Shown: positions 24,246 through 32,551 of the stretch, piece after piece
How positions within the stretch are numbered: position 1 is the first letter of the stretch
How the letters are laid out: each line of letters opens with the position of its first letter
DNA from: an uncultured Campylobacterales bacterium
GTDB taxonomy: Bacteria; Campylobacterota; Campylobacteria; Campylobacterales; Arcobacteraceae
Direction of reading: 5' to 3'
Assembly (NCBI GenBank): GCA_938084175.1
Contig: CALKDR010000045.1
Span: 1 to 43,596, forward strand
Length of the DNA: 43,596 bases
Notes under the pieces: generated by a model
What the model was told of the DNA's origin: nothing
The model's input: only the letters and a program-made list of their open reading frames with translations
Database searches by the model: none
Translations under genes and position numbers: made by a program

Positions 24246-24472
24246 TTTTCTTCTTCAACTTTTATTATTTTGGCAGCTTTTGCCTCTTTAATCTTTTTTT
24301 CATTTTTAATAGCATCATTTAAATCTTCAGTACTATCAAATAGCATACCATCAATTAATTTATTTGAATCATCAAATTGTCCAGTTTTTGCTGCCCACAC
24401 AAAAATAAGTAGAAGTGCTGCAGAAATTATTATTCCAACAATTAACATAAAAAAAAGTGTATCATTTATCAT
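24221..24472 (-). CDS. ccoS: cbb3-type cytochrome oxidase assembly protein CcoS
   Basis: Small membrane protein needed to mature cbb3 oxidase (haem and copper loading of CcoN). One N-terminal helix (about residues 5-26), then the family motif WAAKTGQFDD followed by an acidic and lysine-rich tail to residue 83. The ATG has AGGA seven bases upstream, just inside the end of the ccoI transcript. It directly follows ccoI, the usual order. Its C-terminal seven codons form one arm of the terminator, so the exact tail may be constrained by RNA structure rather than by protein function. Confidence 0.9.
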   Translation of the reverse strand: MINDTLFFMLIVGIIISAALLLIFVWAAKTGQFDDSNKLIDGMLFDSTEDLNDAIKNEKKIKEAKAAKIIKVEEEKKVSQKID

Positions 24473-24481
24473 TTTATAGTC

Positions 24482-26920
24482 CTATTTTATTTTAATTCTA
24501 AGAGAGTTTAAAACTACTAGTAGCGAACTTAAACTCATAGATAAAGCTGCAACTAATGGAATTACATATCCAAACATCGCAAAAGGTATCGTAATTAAAT
24601 TATATATTAAAGATATACCTAAATTTTGCTTTATAAATTTATAAGTTCTACTTGAAATCTCAAAAGCATCTTTTAATGACGTTAAAGATGAGTTAAGTAA
24701 AACGATATCTGAAACTTCCATAGAAATATCAGCAGAAGTACCCATAGCAATCGCTACATCAGAATTTGATAAAGCAATACTATCATTAACTCCATCTCCT
24801 ACCATAATTACAGTTTTATCTTCAACTTTTAATTTTTTTATAAAATCTGCTTTTGAAATTGGCGTTTGTGATGAATAATAAGTTTCTATATTTAGCGCTT
24901 TTGCTATTTTTGAAGCAACTTTTTGATTATCACCTGTTAACATAACTACATTTATTTTATTTGATAATAAATATTCTATTAACTCATGTGCATAATCTTT
25001 TACTTCATCAACAAGCTCAAAACTAGCGATTATTTGATTATTTATAGCAAAAACATATACACTATTTTCAATACTAATATCATGATTAATATTCTCATCT
25101 TCAATTAATTCTAAATTACCACCAAGTAGATTATATTCTTTACCATTTTTATCTTTATATGAAGCACTCATACCTCGTGCATCAATATTCTTAATATCAT
25201 ACAATTTTTTTGTATTTAAATCATATTTTGAGCTAAGATATTTTTTAAGAGATTTACTTACAGGGTGAGTTGATGAATCTAATAAGGAATATAGTAAATC
25301 TAAACTATCACTATTTTTATCAATAATAGAGGCTTTAATAACAGAAAGTTCACCTTTTGTTAAAGTACCTGTTTTATCAAATACAACAGTGTTAGCTTTA
25401 GCAAGTGATTCTATAAACTTAGCTTCCTTGAAAAGTAAACCTTTTTTAGCTAATTCTGATATTCCAATTAAACTTGCAATTGGAGTAGCAAGAGCTAGAG
25501 CACAAGGACAAGCAATTACAATAACAGAAATTGCAACAATAAATGATTTTTCAAAATGACTAGTACCTTCATAATCAAAACCTAAATCAAGTCCTAAAAA
25601 ATACCAAACAAAAAATGTTAATATTGATAAACTTAAAATTGTAACAGTAAAACCACGTGATACTTCATTTGCTTTATCTTGAATTTTTGGTTTAGAATTT
25701 AGTGAATCTTCAAGCAATGTAACAATAGAAGAAAAAGTTGAATTCTTAAAATCTTTTGTAACTTCAAACTGAATTACACTATTAGTATTTATAGTTCCAC
25801 TATAAACACTATCACCGATTTTTTTAAAAATTGGAATTGATTCTCCTGTTAAGCTAGCTTCGTCAAAAGTACCCTCACCTTTAATTATACATCCATCAAC
25901 AGGAACTTTTTCTCCACTTTTAAGCTCAACAATATCTCCTATACTAATACTATTTAAAGCAATTTGTTTTTTATTTTCACCATCAATAACTGTGGCTTCA
26001 AGTGGTAAAGAAGATTTAATTTTATCTAATGTATCAACAGCAGACTTTTTTCCAATAACTTCAAGATATTTCCCAACTAATACAAAAGTAATTATCATAG
26101 CAACAGAGTCAAAATAGCTTTCACCTTTTGCTCCAAATAAAATAAATAATGAGTAGATATATGTTAATAAAGCACCCGAACTTACTAAAAAATCCATATT
26201 AAGAATTTTATTTCTTAATCCAAAATATGCACCTTTAAAAAATACCCACCCTGAATAAAATAATACAGGAGTAGATAAAATAAACTCTCCAATATGTATC
26301 ATATGCATAACTTCAGGTGTAATACCTGTAAAAAAACCTGTATATTTAGCAACACTTAACATCATAATATTCATACTAGCAATTACAGCAACCATCATTT
26401 TGATGAAATATTCACGTTTTGCTTTTGTTGCTTTTTCATCTGCTATTGAAGAATCATAAGCATAAGCGTTATAGCCTATAGATCTAATTCTTAGGATAAT
26501 ATCTGATAGTTTTAATACATCACTATCCCAAATAACTTTTGCTTTATTTGTAGTAAAATTTATATTAGCTTCTAATAAACCTTTTGTGTCATGAAGTATT
26601 TTTTCATTTAGCCATACACAAGCAGCACAATGAATTCCTTCAATAATTAAATCAACTTCATTAAAACCATCTTTTGTTATTTGTACATAATTCTTCATAA
26701 AACTTTTAGTATCAAATTTTGATATATCATCATCTTGAAAGTTTAAAGGTGGAGTGATTGTTTTATTTCCTAATTTATCATAAAATGAATCTAGTCCATC
26801 ACTTGTAAGTAAGTGATAAACTCCCTGACAACCTTTACAACAGAAGTTTAATTCATTCTCTTTTATCATTATTTCATCATCAAAACTTAAATGGCAATGA
26901 TTACACTTTACCTGTGACAC
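24482..26920 (-). CDS. ccoI: Copper-translocating P1B-type ATPase CcoI
   Basis: Copper-exporting ATPase dedicated to cbb3 oxidase assembly (CopA2/FixI group), 812 residues. The N-terminus has a Cys-rich metal domain (CNHC at residues 6-9, CCKGC at 27-31), then a heavy-metal domain with CAAC at 98-101. The membrane core carries CPC near residue 471, the phosphorylation site DKTGT near 516, an HP locus (STHPVSKSL) and the GDGVNDS hinge. The start is GTG at 26920, backed by AGGA at good spacing; no ATG fits better. ccoS follows 9 bases later. The cbb3 structural genes are not in the window. Confidence 0.95.
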   Translation of the reverse strand: MSQVKCNHCHLSFDDEIMIKENELNFCCKGCQGVYHLLTSDGLDSFYDKLGNKTITPPLNFQDDDISKFDTKSFMKNYVQITKDGFNEVDLIIEGIHCAACVWLNEKILHDTKGLLEANINFTTNKAKVIWDSDVLKLSDIILRIRSIGYNAYAYDSSIADEKATKAKREYFIKMMVAVIASMNIMMLSVAKYTGFFTGITPEVMHMIHIGEFILSTPVLFYSGWVFFKGAYFGLRNKILNMDFLVSSGALLTYIYSLFILFGAKGESYFDSVAMIITFVLVGKYLEVIGKKSAVDTLDKIKSSLPLEATVIDGENKKQIALNSISIGDIVELKSGEKVPVDGCIIKGEGTFDEASLTGESIPIFKKIGDSVYSGTINTNSVIQFEVTKDFKNSTFSSIVTLLEDSLNSKPKIQDKANEVSRGFTVTILSLSILTFFVWYFLGLDLGFDYEGTSHFEKSFIVAISVIVIACPCALALATPIASLIGISELAKKGLLFKEAKFIESLAKANTVVFDKTGTLTKGELSVIKASIIDKNSDSLDLLYSLLDSSTHPVSKSLKKYLSSKYDLNTKKLYDIKNIDARGMSASYKDKNGKEYNLLGGNLELIEDENINHDISIENSVYVFAINNQIIASFELVDEVKDYAHELIEYLLSNKINVVMLTGDNQKVASKIAKALNIETYYSSQTPISKADFIKKLKVEDKTVIMVGDGVNDSIALSNSDVAIAMGTSADISMEVSDIVLLNSSLTSLKDAFEISSRTYKFIKQNLGISLIYNLITIPFAMFGYVIPLVAALSMSLSSLLVVLNSLRIKIK

Positions 26921-27016
26921 TTAAAATCCTATTGTTATTTTATTATTAGTTTAATTTTGCTTATTAATTATGTAAAATTATGTCATTATACCTTAATAAC
27001 ATTGGAGTGATTCTTA

Positions 27017-27576
27017 ATGATAAACAATATATCTATACTAAAAAATATTACTATATTATACGCTGAAGATGAAAAAGATTTAAGAGAAGTAACTCATCAA
27101 ATTTTAAAAGGCTTCACTAAAAAACAGTTTATTGCTCAAAATGGTCAAGAAGGTCTTGAACTATTTAAAGAACATGAAAATGAAATCGATTTAATTATTA
27201 CAGATGTAAATATGCCAATTTTAAATGGTTTAGAAATGGTGAAATAAATTAAATAAATAAATTTAATATTTTGAATTAATAAAAAATAAAAATAAAAGAG
27301 TATCAGAAAATATCTCTTTTGATGACATAGCAAATGATGAAATAATTGCATTCATCTATAAGATCATAGATGGTTCATTAATAGAAAGTATTACAACGTC
27401 AAAAGATTTAGAAATTATTGTAAGTACAATCGCAAACTTTTCAAAAGAGTTTGGTCAAAACAGCTGCTGAATATGTATCTAAAGAAGAAATTTATGAGAA
27501 AGTGAAAGAATTAGGAATTGATTATTGCCAAGGGTATTATTTTGACAAAACAATTGCTTATGAAAAAATCAAGTAG
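27017..27576 (+). pseudogene. Remnant of a receiver-(GGDEF)-EAL signalling gene
   Basis: 27017-27247 encodes an N-terminal response-regulator receiver (YAEDEKDLRE with the acidic pair; phosphoacceptor Asp in IITDVNMP). It stops at a TAA after GLEMVK where the usual text would be GAA (E-I-K), a likely GAA-to-TAA change. After about 60 bases of AT-rich loss, the C-terminal part of an EAL domain resumes: IIDGSLIESI, VSTIANFSKEFGQ, then after a one- or two-base slip at about 27462, AAEYVSKEEIYEKVKELG and DYCQGYYFDKTIAYEKIK to a TAG at 27574. The middle (rest of the receiver, any GGDEF, most of EAL including the EAL motif) is missing. It is not functional as a c-di-GMP enzyme. The truncated receiver could still be translated. 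Confidence 0.75.
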
Positions 27577-27594
27577 GTTTATAACCAACTTGAT
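27568..27594 (-). terminator. Terminator overlapping the gmk stop codon
   Basis: ATCAAGT (27568-27574) pairs with 27588-27594; an A-A mismatch and an inner GGTT/AACC extend the stem, leaving a three-base loop. On the minus strand a run of six U follows. The gmk stop codon (27579-27581) lies in the inner stem and loop. Confidence 0.7.
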
Positions 27595-28196
27595 ACTATA
27601 TGTTCTTTATCAAAAAGTTTTGTTTTAATTCTTGTTATATTAGCTATTGAAACTAATTGTTTTGAAGCTTCTTCTAAATCATCATTAACAATTAAATAGT
27701 CATAATCTCTAAAATACTCCACTTCAGCTTTAGCATTTTTTATTCTATTTTCAATTACAGATTTTTCATCGGTGTTTCTACTATTTAATCTATTCTCTAA
27801 TATTTCTAAAGATGGTGTAGTAATGAATACAGATGTAACAATTGAATTAAGCTTATTTCTAACAAGTTCATGTCCTTGAACATCAATATCAAAAACAACA
27901 AGTTTCTTTTCTTCTAAAGCTTTATTAATAGGCTTTAAAGATGTACCATAATAGTTTCCATGCACAGACGCATATTCTAAAAAATTATCATCTTTTATAT
28001 CTTCTTCAAACTCTTCTTTTGAAACAAAAAAATAATCAACTCCATCAACTTCACCAACTCTTGGACTTCGTGTAGTTGTAGAAATTGAAAAGTAATAATC
28101 TTCAATTTGTTTGTATACTTCTTTTAATAAGGTAGATTTACCACAACCACTAGGTCCTGATAAAATTAATATTGCACCTTTTTTTTCACTAATCAA
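27579..28196 (-). CDS. gmk: Guanylate kinase
   Basis: Phosphorylates GMP to GDP, feeding GTP, dGTP and nucleotide second messengers. The 205 residues match the family. The P-loop SGPSGCGKST is at about residues 12-21, the GMP-binding STTTRSPRVGEVDGVDY segment follows (quoted to 17 residues), and FDIDVQGHELVR and the lid region SRNTDEKSVIENRI are present. The ATG overlaps the stop of the upstream hypothetical gene by 4 bases, and the gene ends in a terminator, so it is the last gene of the rpsB-tsf unit. Confidence 0.97.
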   Translation of the reverse strand: MISEKKGAILILSGPSGCGKSTLLKEVYKQIEDYYFSISTTTRSPRVGEVDGVDYFFVSKEEFEEDIKDDNFLEYASVHGNYYGTSLKPINKALEEKKLVVFDIDVQGHELVRNKLNSIVTSVFITTPSLEILENRLNSRNTDEKSVIENRIKNAKAEVEYFRDYDYLIVNDDLEEASKQLVSIANITRIKTKLFDKEHIVSSWL

Positions 28197-29011
28197 TCTT
28201 CATCCTTTAGCATAAGTCTGATATCAATACTTTCACCATGTGAAAGTTTATCAATAGTATCTTGGTTGAGTTTTACAAGTAAAGGTTTTAATTCATTAAT
28301 ATTGTAATTAGTTAATACAAGTTTTAAAAAATCTTTTGATGAAAAAGGTGCTTCCCCTAAATCAAATTCATACTCTTTAACTTCATCAAGAGCATCATCA
28401 ATAATATCAGATATATCTTTCCAGTCGTTTTTATTCATAACCACTTCATTATGAATTACTTCTTCTTTTAAAATATTATTAATTTTTGATAACTCTTGAT
28501 TATCCAAAATTCCACCATTATTTAAAGAAGTCATAGAAACAATACTTTCGTCATCTTCTTCATCTAGATCTAAATAAACATCTTCAGCTAATGATTCTAC
28601 ATAATCTGTGATAATAGGAACAGTTACTTCATCATCTTCTTCATATTCATTTATATAAGTTGCCGTTTGACTTCTACTTGTATTTTCATTTAATAAATCA
28701 TCTTTTAAAATTAAATCAGATTGTTCTTTTAAAATCTCTTGTAATTTTGTAGGTAAGAAAGGTCTTGGTATAATAAAATCTCTAGATTTATCAAAAGGTA
28801 ATTCTTCGCTAGATATTGCTCCAAGTTTTTTTGAAAACTGCTTAATTATATTAAATTTATCATCAATAAAATTTTGATCAATAACAATTAAATCAAATTT
28901 TTCATCAACATCATTTTTATTTCTGATTGTTAATTCAATATTTAGTTTTTTACAAACAAGTGAAAAAATCTGTTCTATTATTGCCGTTTCACATATCAAT
29001 AATAAATTCAT
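28193..29011 (-). CDS. Hypothetical protein with degenerate receiver-like N-terminus
   Basis: A 272-residue protein without a name that I can assign. The N-terminal 95 residues follow a CheY-like alternation of strands and helices: MNLLLICET, then FDLIVIDQNF (an Asp at the phosphoacceptor place) and a terminal FIIPRPFLPTKLQEIL, where the usual Lys-Pro is Arg-Pro. The acidic pair after the first strand is missing, so phosphorylation is doubtful. The middle is very acidic and probably disordered (about residues 120-160). The C-terminal 60 residues are helical (SSKDFLKLVL...IDIRLMLKDED). It overlaps the ABC gene and gmk by 4 bases each, so tight translational coupling is expected. Confidence 0.75.
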   Translation of the reverse strand: MNLLLICETAIIEQIFSLVCKKLNIELTIRNKNDVDEKFDLIVIDQNFIDDKFNIIKQFSKKLGAISSEELPFDKSRDFIIPRPFLPTKLQEILKEQSDLILKDDLLNENTSRSQTATYINEYEEDDEVTVPIITDYVESLAEDVYLDLDEEDDESIVSMTSLNNGGILDNQELSKINNILKEEVIHNEVVMNKNDWKDISDIIDDALDEVKEYEFDLGEAPFSSKDFLKLVLTNYNINELKPLLVKLNQDTIDKLSHGESIDIRLMLKDED

Positions 29012-29691
29012 TTTAACTCCTGTAATATCAAATCTTCTAGTTTATATACCTTATCACATTTATAAGCTAAATCGCTCTCATGTGTAACAAGTATTAATCC
29101 AGCATCATTGTTTTTAATATAATTAAATAGTGTATCCATTACAATATTAGCAGTATCTTTATCTAAGTTTCCAGTTGGTTCATCTGCAAATATAATTTTT
29201 GGTTTTTTTGTCATTATTCGAGCGATTGATAGTCTTTGTTGTTGTCCACCACTTAACTCTCCAACGCCTTGATTTAAAACATGATCTATTTTTAAATCTG
29301 TTAATAATTCTTGCGATAATTCTTCGCCACTTAAAAGTGTAGCAATATCTAAATTTTCATTTGCAGAAAAACCACGAAAAAGATAATGTGCCTGGAAAAT
29401 TATACCAAAATCTTTTCTTCTTATATCTAAAATCTTTTTTTGTTTTAAAGAGTATATTTCTTTATTCTCAAATAACACTTGACCTGATACAGGTTCTAAT
29501 AGCGAACTAAGAATATTAAGAAGCGTAGATTTTCCACTACCACTCATTCCGATAATTGCAATTGATTCTTGTTTTTTTAGTGATAATGTAATGTTATTAA
29601 AAAGTTCATAATCGAACTTGTGAGATATGTTATTAGCTTGTAATAAAAGATCATCAGCTATGAGTGACTTTTTTGAATGTTTTTCACCCAT
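29008..29691 (-). CDS. LolD/MacB-type ABC transporter ATP-binding protein
   Basis: A 227-residue ATPase of the o228/LolD group. Walker A GMSGSGKST is at about residues 48-56, the Q-loop at GIIFQAHYLF, the signature LSGGQQQR, Walker B IIFADEPTGNLD (the ADEPTGNLD form typical of LolD, MacB and FtsE) and an H-loop VTHE. These ATPases work with FtsX-like permeases on lipoprotein release or efflux; no permease gene is in the window. It lies 46 bases downstream of tsf. Confidence 0.85.
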   Translation of the reverse strand: MGEKHSKKSLIADDLLLQANNISHKFDYELFNNITLSLKKQESIAIIGMSGSGKSTLLNILSSLLEPVSGQVLFENKEIYSLKQKKILDIRRKDFGIIFQAHYLFRGFSANENLDIATLLSGEELSQELLTDLKIDHVLNQGVGELSGGQQQRLSIARIMTKKPKIIFADEPTGNLDKDTANIVMDTLFNYIKNNDAGLILVTHESDLAYKCDKVYKLEDLILQELK

Positions 29692-29737
29692 AGTTTTGAT
29701 CCTTTAATATTAAAGAAGTTTAAATAATTTAAATAAA

Positions 29738-30781
29738 CTATTTAGCCATTTGTGCAGCAACTTCTGCAGCAAAGTCTTCTTCTTTTTTCTCAATACCATC
29801 ACCTAACTCAAATCTTACGTAAGTAGTTAATTCAATTGATGCATCACAAGCTTTAATAGCTTCTTCAACAGTCATTGAGTCATCCATAACGTATTTTTGA
29901 GATAATAATGCGTGAGCAGTATCTAATTGAGAGTTATCTTCAATCCATCTAGCAATTTTACCTTTAACGATGTTTCCAATAATTTTCTCAGGTTTACCTT
30001 GAGCTAATAATTCTTCTTTCATAGCAGCTTCAGCAGTAGAAACTGCTTCTTCAGTTAATTGAACTCTTGAAACAAACTCAGGAATATTTTTTTCTGGTTT
30101 ACCAAGTCTATGTAACTCAATGTTTAATTTTTCAATATCAGCAATAATTGCCTTATTTTCAGATTCAATAAAAGCAGGATCTAAATCATTGTAAGAAATA
30201 ACAGTTGGTTTCATTGAAGCTGCATGCATTGCAACTTTTTTTAATAAATCAACAGTTTTTTCTTTAGCAGCTTCATCACATTTAGCAGCTAAAATAACAC
30301 CAACTTTACCTAAGTGAACATAACCGTTTACAACAGTACCTTCAACATTAGTAACTTTTCTTGCAACTAAGTTTTCACCAATGATTGCAATTTTTTCGTT
30401 TAAATAAGTTGGGAAATCTTTACCTTCGATAGTTGAAGCAGCTAAAGCTTCAGCATCGTTGATATCGTTTTCTTGTGCATGTGCAGTAATTCCATTAGTT
30501 AAACCAAGGAATTGCTCATTTTTAGCAACGAAATCTGTTTGAGAGTTAACTTCAGTCATAGTAGCTTTAGTGTTATTATCATTAACTAAAATAGTAATAA
30601 TCCCTTCAGCTGCTACATTTGAAGATTTCTTAGCAGCTTTAGATAAACCTGCTTCTCTTAAAAATTTAATTGCTTCTTCAATGTTACCTTCACATTCATT
30701 AAGAGCTTTTTTACAATCAAGCATACCTGCACCAGATTTTTCTCTTAATTCTTTAATTAATTTAGGAGTTGCCCCTGCCAT
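29738..30781 (-). CDS. tsf: Elongation factor Ts
   Basis: Guanine nucleotide exchange factor for EF-Tu. The N-terminal UBA-like domain (LIKELREKSGAGMLDCKKAL) occupies about residues 7-45, followed by the core with TDFVAKNEQF near residue 80. At 347 residues it is longer than E. coli EF-Ts (283), as in other Campylobacterota, because of a C-terminal extension ending EVAAQMAK. It begins 2 bases after the rpsB stop; the two genes form the conserved rpsB-tsf pair. Confidence 0.97.
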   Translation of the reverse strand: MAGATPKLIKELREKSGAGMLDCKKALNECEGNIEEAIKFLREAGLSKAAKKSSNVAAEGIITILVNDNNTKATMTEVNSQTDFVAKNEQFLGLTNGITAHAQENDINDAEALAASTIEGKDFPTYLNEKIAIIGENLVARKVTNVEGTVVNGYVHLGKVGVILAAKCDEAAKEKTVDLLKKVAMHAASMKPTVISYNDLDPAFIESENKAIIADIEKLNIELHRLGKPEKNIPEFVSRVQLTEEAVSTAEAAMKEELLAQGKPEKIIGNIVKGKIARWIEDNSQLDTAHALLSQKYVMDDSMTVEEAIKACDASIELTTYVRFELGDGIEKKEEDFAAEVAAQMAK

Positions 30782-30783
30782 AA

Positions 30784-31569
30784 TTATGCTTCCTCTGTTT
30801 TTGCTTCAGTTGCACCTTCAGTTACAGCTTCTGCAACAACTTCTGCTGCTTCTTCTTCTGATACTGGTGCTTCTTCTTCAACTACTTCTTCTCTAGATGC
30901 TTTACCTTCATTCATTGCTGCAGCCATTTCGTTACAGAATAATTGAATTGATCTAATTGCATCATCATTACCTGGAATTGGTAAGTCAACTACATCAGGA
31001 TCACAGTTAGTATCTAAAGGAGCTACAACAGTAATTCCTAATCTTCTTGCTTCTTGAATAGCAATTTTTTCTTTAACAGCATCTAATACAAACATCATGT
31101 CTGGAATAGTATGCATTTCTTTGATTCCACCAAGGTATAATTCTAACTTAGTTTCTTTTCTAGTAAGCATTAATGCTTCTTTTTTAGTAAGTAAGTCTAA
31201 TTGACCTTCTTCTCTCATTTTTTTGATGATTTCTAATTTTCTAATTGATTTTTTAATTGTTCCGTAGTTAGTTAACATTCCACCTAACCATCTATGGTTA
31301 ACGTACGGCATGTTACAATTCTCTGCAGCTCTTTTAACAGCTTCAGAAGCTTGTTTTTTAGTACCTACGAAGATCATAGTTTGACCATCAGCAGCTCTAT
31401 CTCTTACTACATTATATGTGTATCTGAAGTATCTTAAAGTTTTTTGTAAGTCAATAATATAAATATTTTTTCTTACACCGAAAATGAATTTTTTCATTTT
31501 TGGATTCCATCTTCTAGTTTGGTGACCGAAGTGTACACCACATTCTAATAAATCTTTCATTGTAACCAT
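30784..31569 (-). CDS. rpsB: 30S ribosomal protein S2
   Basis: Ribosomal protein S2, 261 residues. The family start [20 protein letters not shown] is set at 31569, with AAGGAAA upstream. The frame is open for 23 more codons to 31638, but that extension does not resemble S2 and covers a structured leader. Conserved blocks include [32 protein letters not shown] and the C-terminal [10 protein letters not shown]. The tail is unusually rich in Glu and Ala (about residues 228-261), as in related bacteria. Confidence 0.96.
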   Translation of the reverse strand: MVTMKDLLECGVHFGHQTRRWNPKMKKFIFGVRKNIYIIDLQKTLRYFRYTYNVVRDRAADGQTMIFVGTKKQASEAVKRAAENCNMPYVNHRWLGGMLTNYGTIKKSIRKLEIIKKMREEGQLDLLTKKEALMLTRKETKLELYLGGIKEMHTIPDMMFVLDAVKEKIAIQEARRLGITVVAPLDTNCDPDVVDLPIPGNDDAIRSIQLFCNEMAAAMNEGKASREEVVEEEAPVSEEEAAEVVAEAVTEGATEAKTEEA

Positions 31570-31595
31570 GACAATTTCCTTGTATATTTTAAATT

Positions 31596-31682
31596 TGAGT
31601 TTAGCCTCTGTATCCCTTAATGCTTTCGCACAACTCATACCAGGAATGATACATGTGAGGTTTCTAATATGAAATTAGAACC
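31596..31682 (-). promoter_or_regulatory. Structured leader of the rpsB mRNA
   Basis: In the minus-sense leader, a hairpin (31682-31659, GGTTCTAAT-type stem with one bulge) is followed by a second element: UGAGUU (31637-31632) pairs with AACUCA (31601-31596), enclosing a GUGC-GAAA-GCAU hairpin with a GNRA loop (31631-31620) and an 18-base purine-rich strand. The ribosome binding site follows about 15 bases later. S2 is known to repress its own operon through its leader in E. coli; a similar role is plausible but not shown here. Confidence 0.4.
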
Positions 31683-31727
31683 GTGATTTTATCTAAAGTA
31701 ATTTTAAAGTTTGTTTAAGCAATTCTT

Positions 31728-32441
31728 TTATCTTATTTTTACATAAATATGTACATTAGAAGAGTGGTCATTAAACTCTCTTTCATCAACTAATATATAG
31801 TTTAAATCATAAATTAATTTACCGAGTTTTTCATATCCATAATTACGTGGATCAAAAGAAGGATTGTTTTTACTTATATATGCACCAACATTAGATAGTC
31901 TTGCCCAACCATCATCTTTTGATACTGCATTAATTGCTGCAACAATAATAGGTCTTAATTTTGATGTATTTGATTCGCTTTTTTGAGTTGGAACATCTTT
32001 CTCTCGTAATATTTCAGTAAATACAAACTTATCACAAGCTGCAATAAAAGCTTCAGGCGTTTTTTTCTCACCAAAACCATAAACAACTAAACCAGCTTCT
32101 CTGATTCTTGTTGCAAGTCTTGTAAAATCACTATCTGAAGAGATTAAACAAAAACCATCAAGTTCACTCTCATGTAGAATATCCATAGCATCAATTATAA
32201 GTGAAGAATCTGTTGCATTTTTTCCACTTGTATATGAAAACTGCTGTACAGGTTGTATGGCATGTTTATGTAAGTAGTCTTTCCACTTTTTTAAATTAGG
32301 CGTAGTCCAATCTCCATATGCTCTTTTAATACTTGCTGTTCCAAATTTTGAAACTTCTGCTAATAATTCCGCAATTATTGAAGCTTGCGCATTATCTGCA
32401 TCAATTAGTACCGCTAATTTATCACTTTTCTTTTCGCCCAT
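31728..32441 (-). CDS. NYN-domain protein with C-terminal OST-HTH/LOTUS domain
   Basis: A 237-residue protein of the LabA/DUF88-like group. The N-terminal NYN (PIN-like) nuclease domain spans about residues 8-150, with acidic positions in LIDADNAQ, TDSSLIIDAMD and SSDSDF, suited to binding a metal ion for RNA cleavage. Residues 165-237 match an OST-HTH/LOTUS domain (LRPIIVAAINAV...GWARLSNVG...FDPRNYGYEKLGKLI), which binds RNA. A ribonuclease or RNA-binding role is inferred. It is upstream of and on the same strand as rpsB, divergent from the MoxR operon. Confidence 0.88.
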   Translation of the reverse strand: MGEKKSDKLAVLIDADNAQASIIAELLAEVSKFGTASIKRAYGDWTTPNLKKWKDYLHKHAIQPVQQFSYTSGKNATDSSLIIDAMDILHESELDGFCLISSDSDFTRLATRIREAGLVVYGFGEKKTPEAFIAACDKFVFTEILREKDVPTQKSESNTSKLRPIIVAAINAVSKDDGWARLSNVGAYISKNNPSFDPRNYGYEKLGKLIYDLNYILVDEREFNDHSSNVHIYVKIR

Positions 32442-32551
32442 TAAATATCCTTAAATAGTTTATTGATTCTACAATATAAAGCTTTATTCTATATAACAAA
32501 AAAGTTAAATAAATTTCCAATTTAAATTTTATTTATAAGTAATACGCTAAA

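Noticed and set aside
27462-27476. In-frame TGC TGA in the EAL remnant as a selenocysteine site
   Set aside because: The EAL text continues in a different frame (AAEYVSKEE), so this is a small indel, not recoding.
30570-30896. Leu/Gln-rich plus-strand open frame opposite tsf and rpsB
   Set aside because: It is the antisense shadow of the Glu/Ala-rich S2 tail and EF-Ts; no ribosome binding site.
31570-31638. 23-codon N-terminal extension of S2
   Set aside because: The S2 family start and a ribosome binding site are at 31569; the extension overlaps a structured leader and does not resemble S2.
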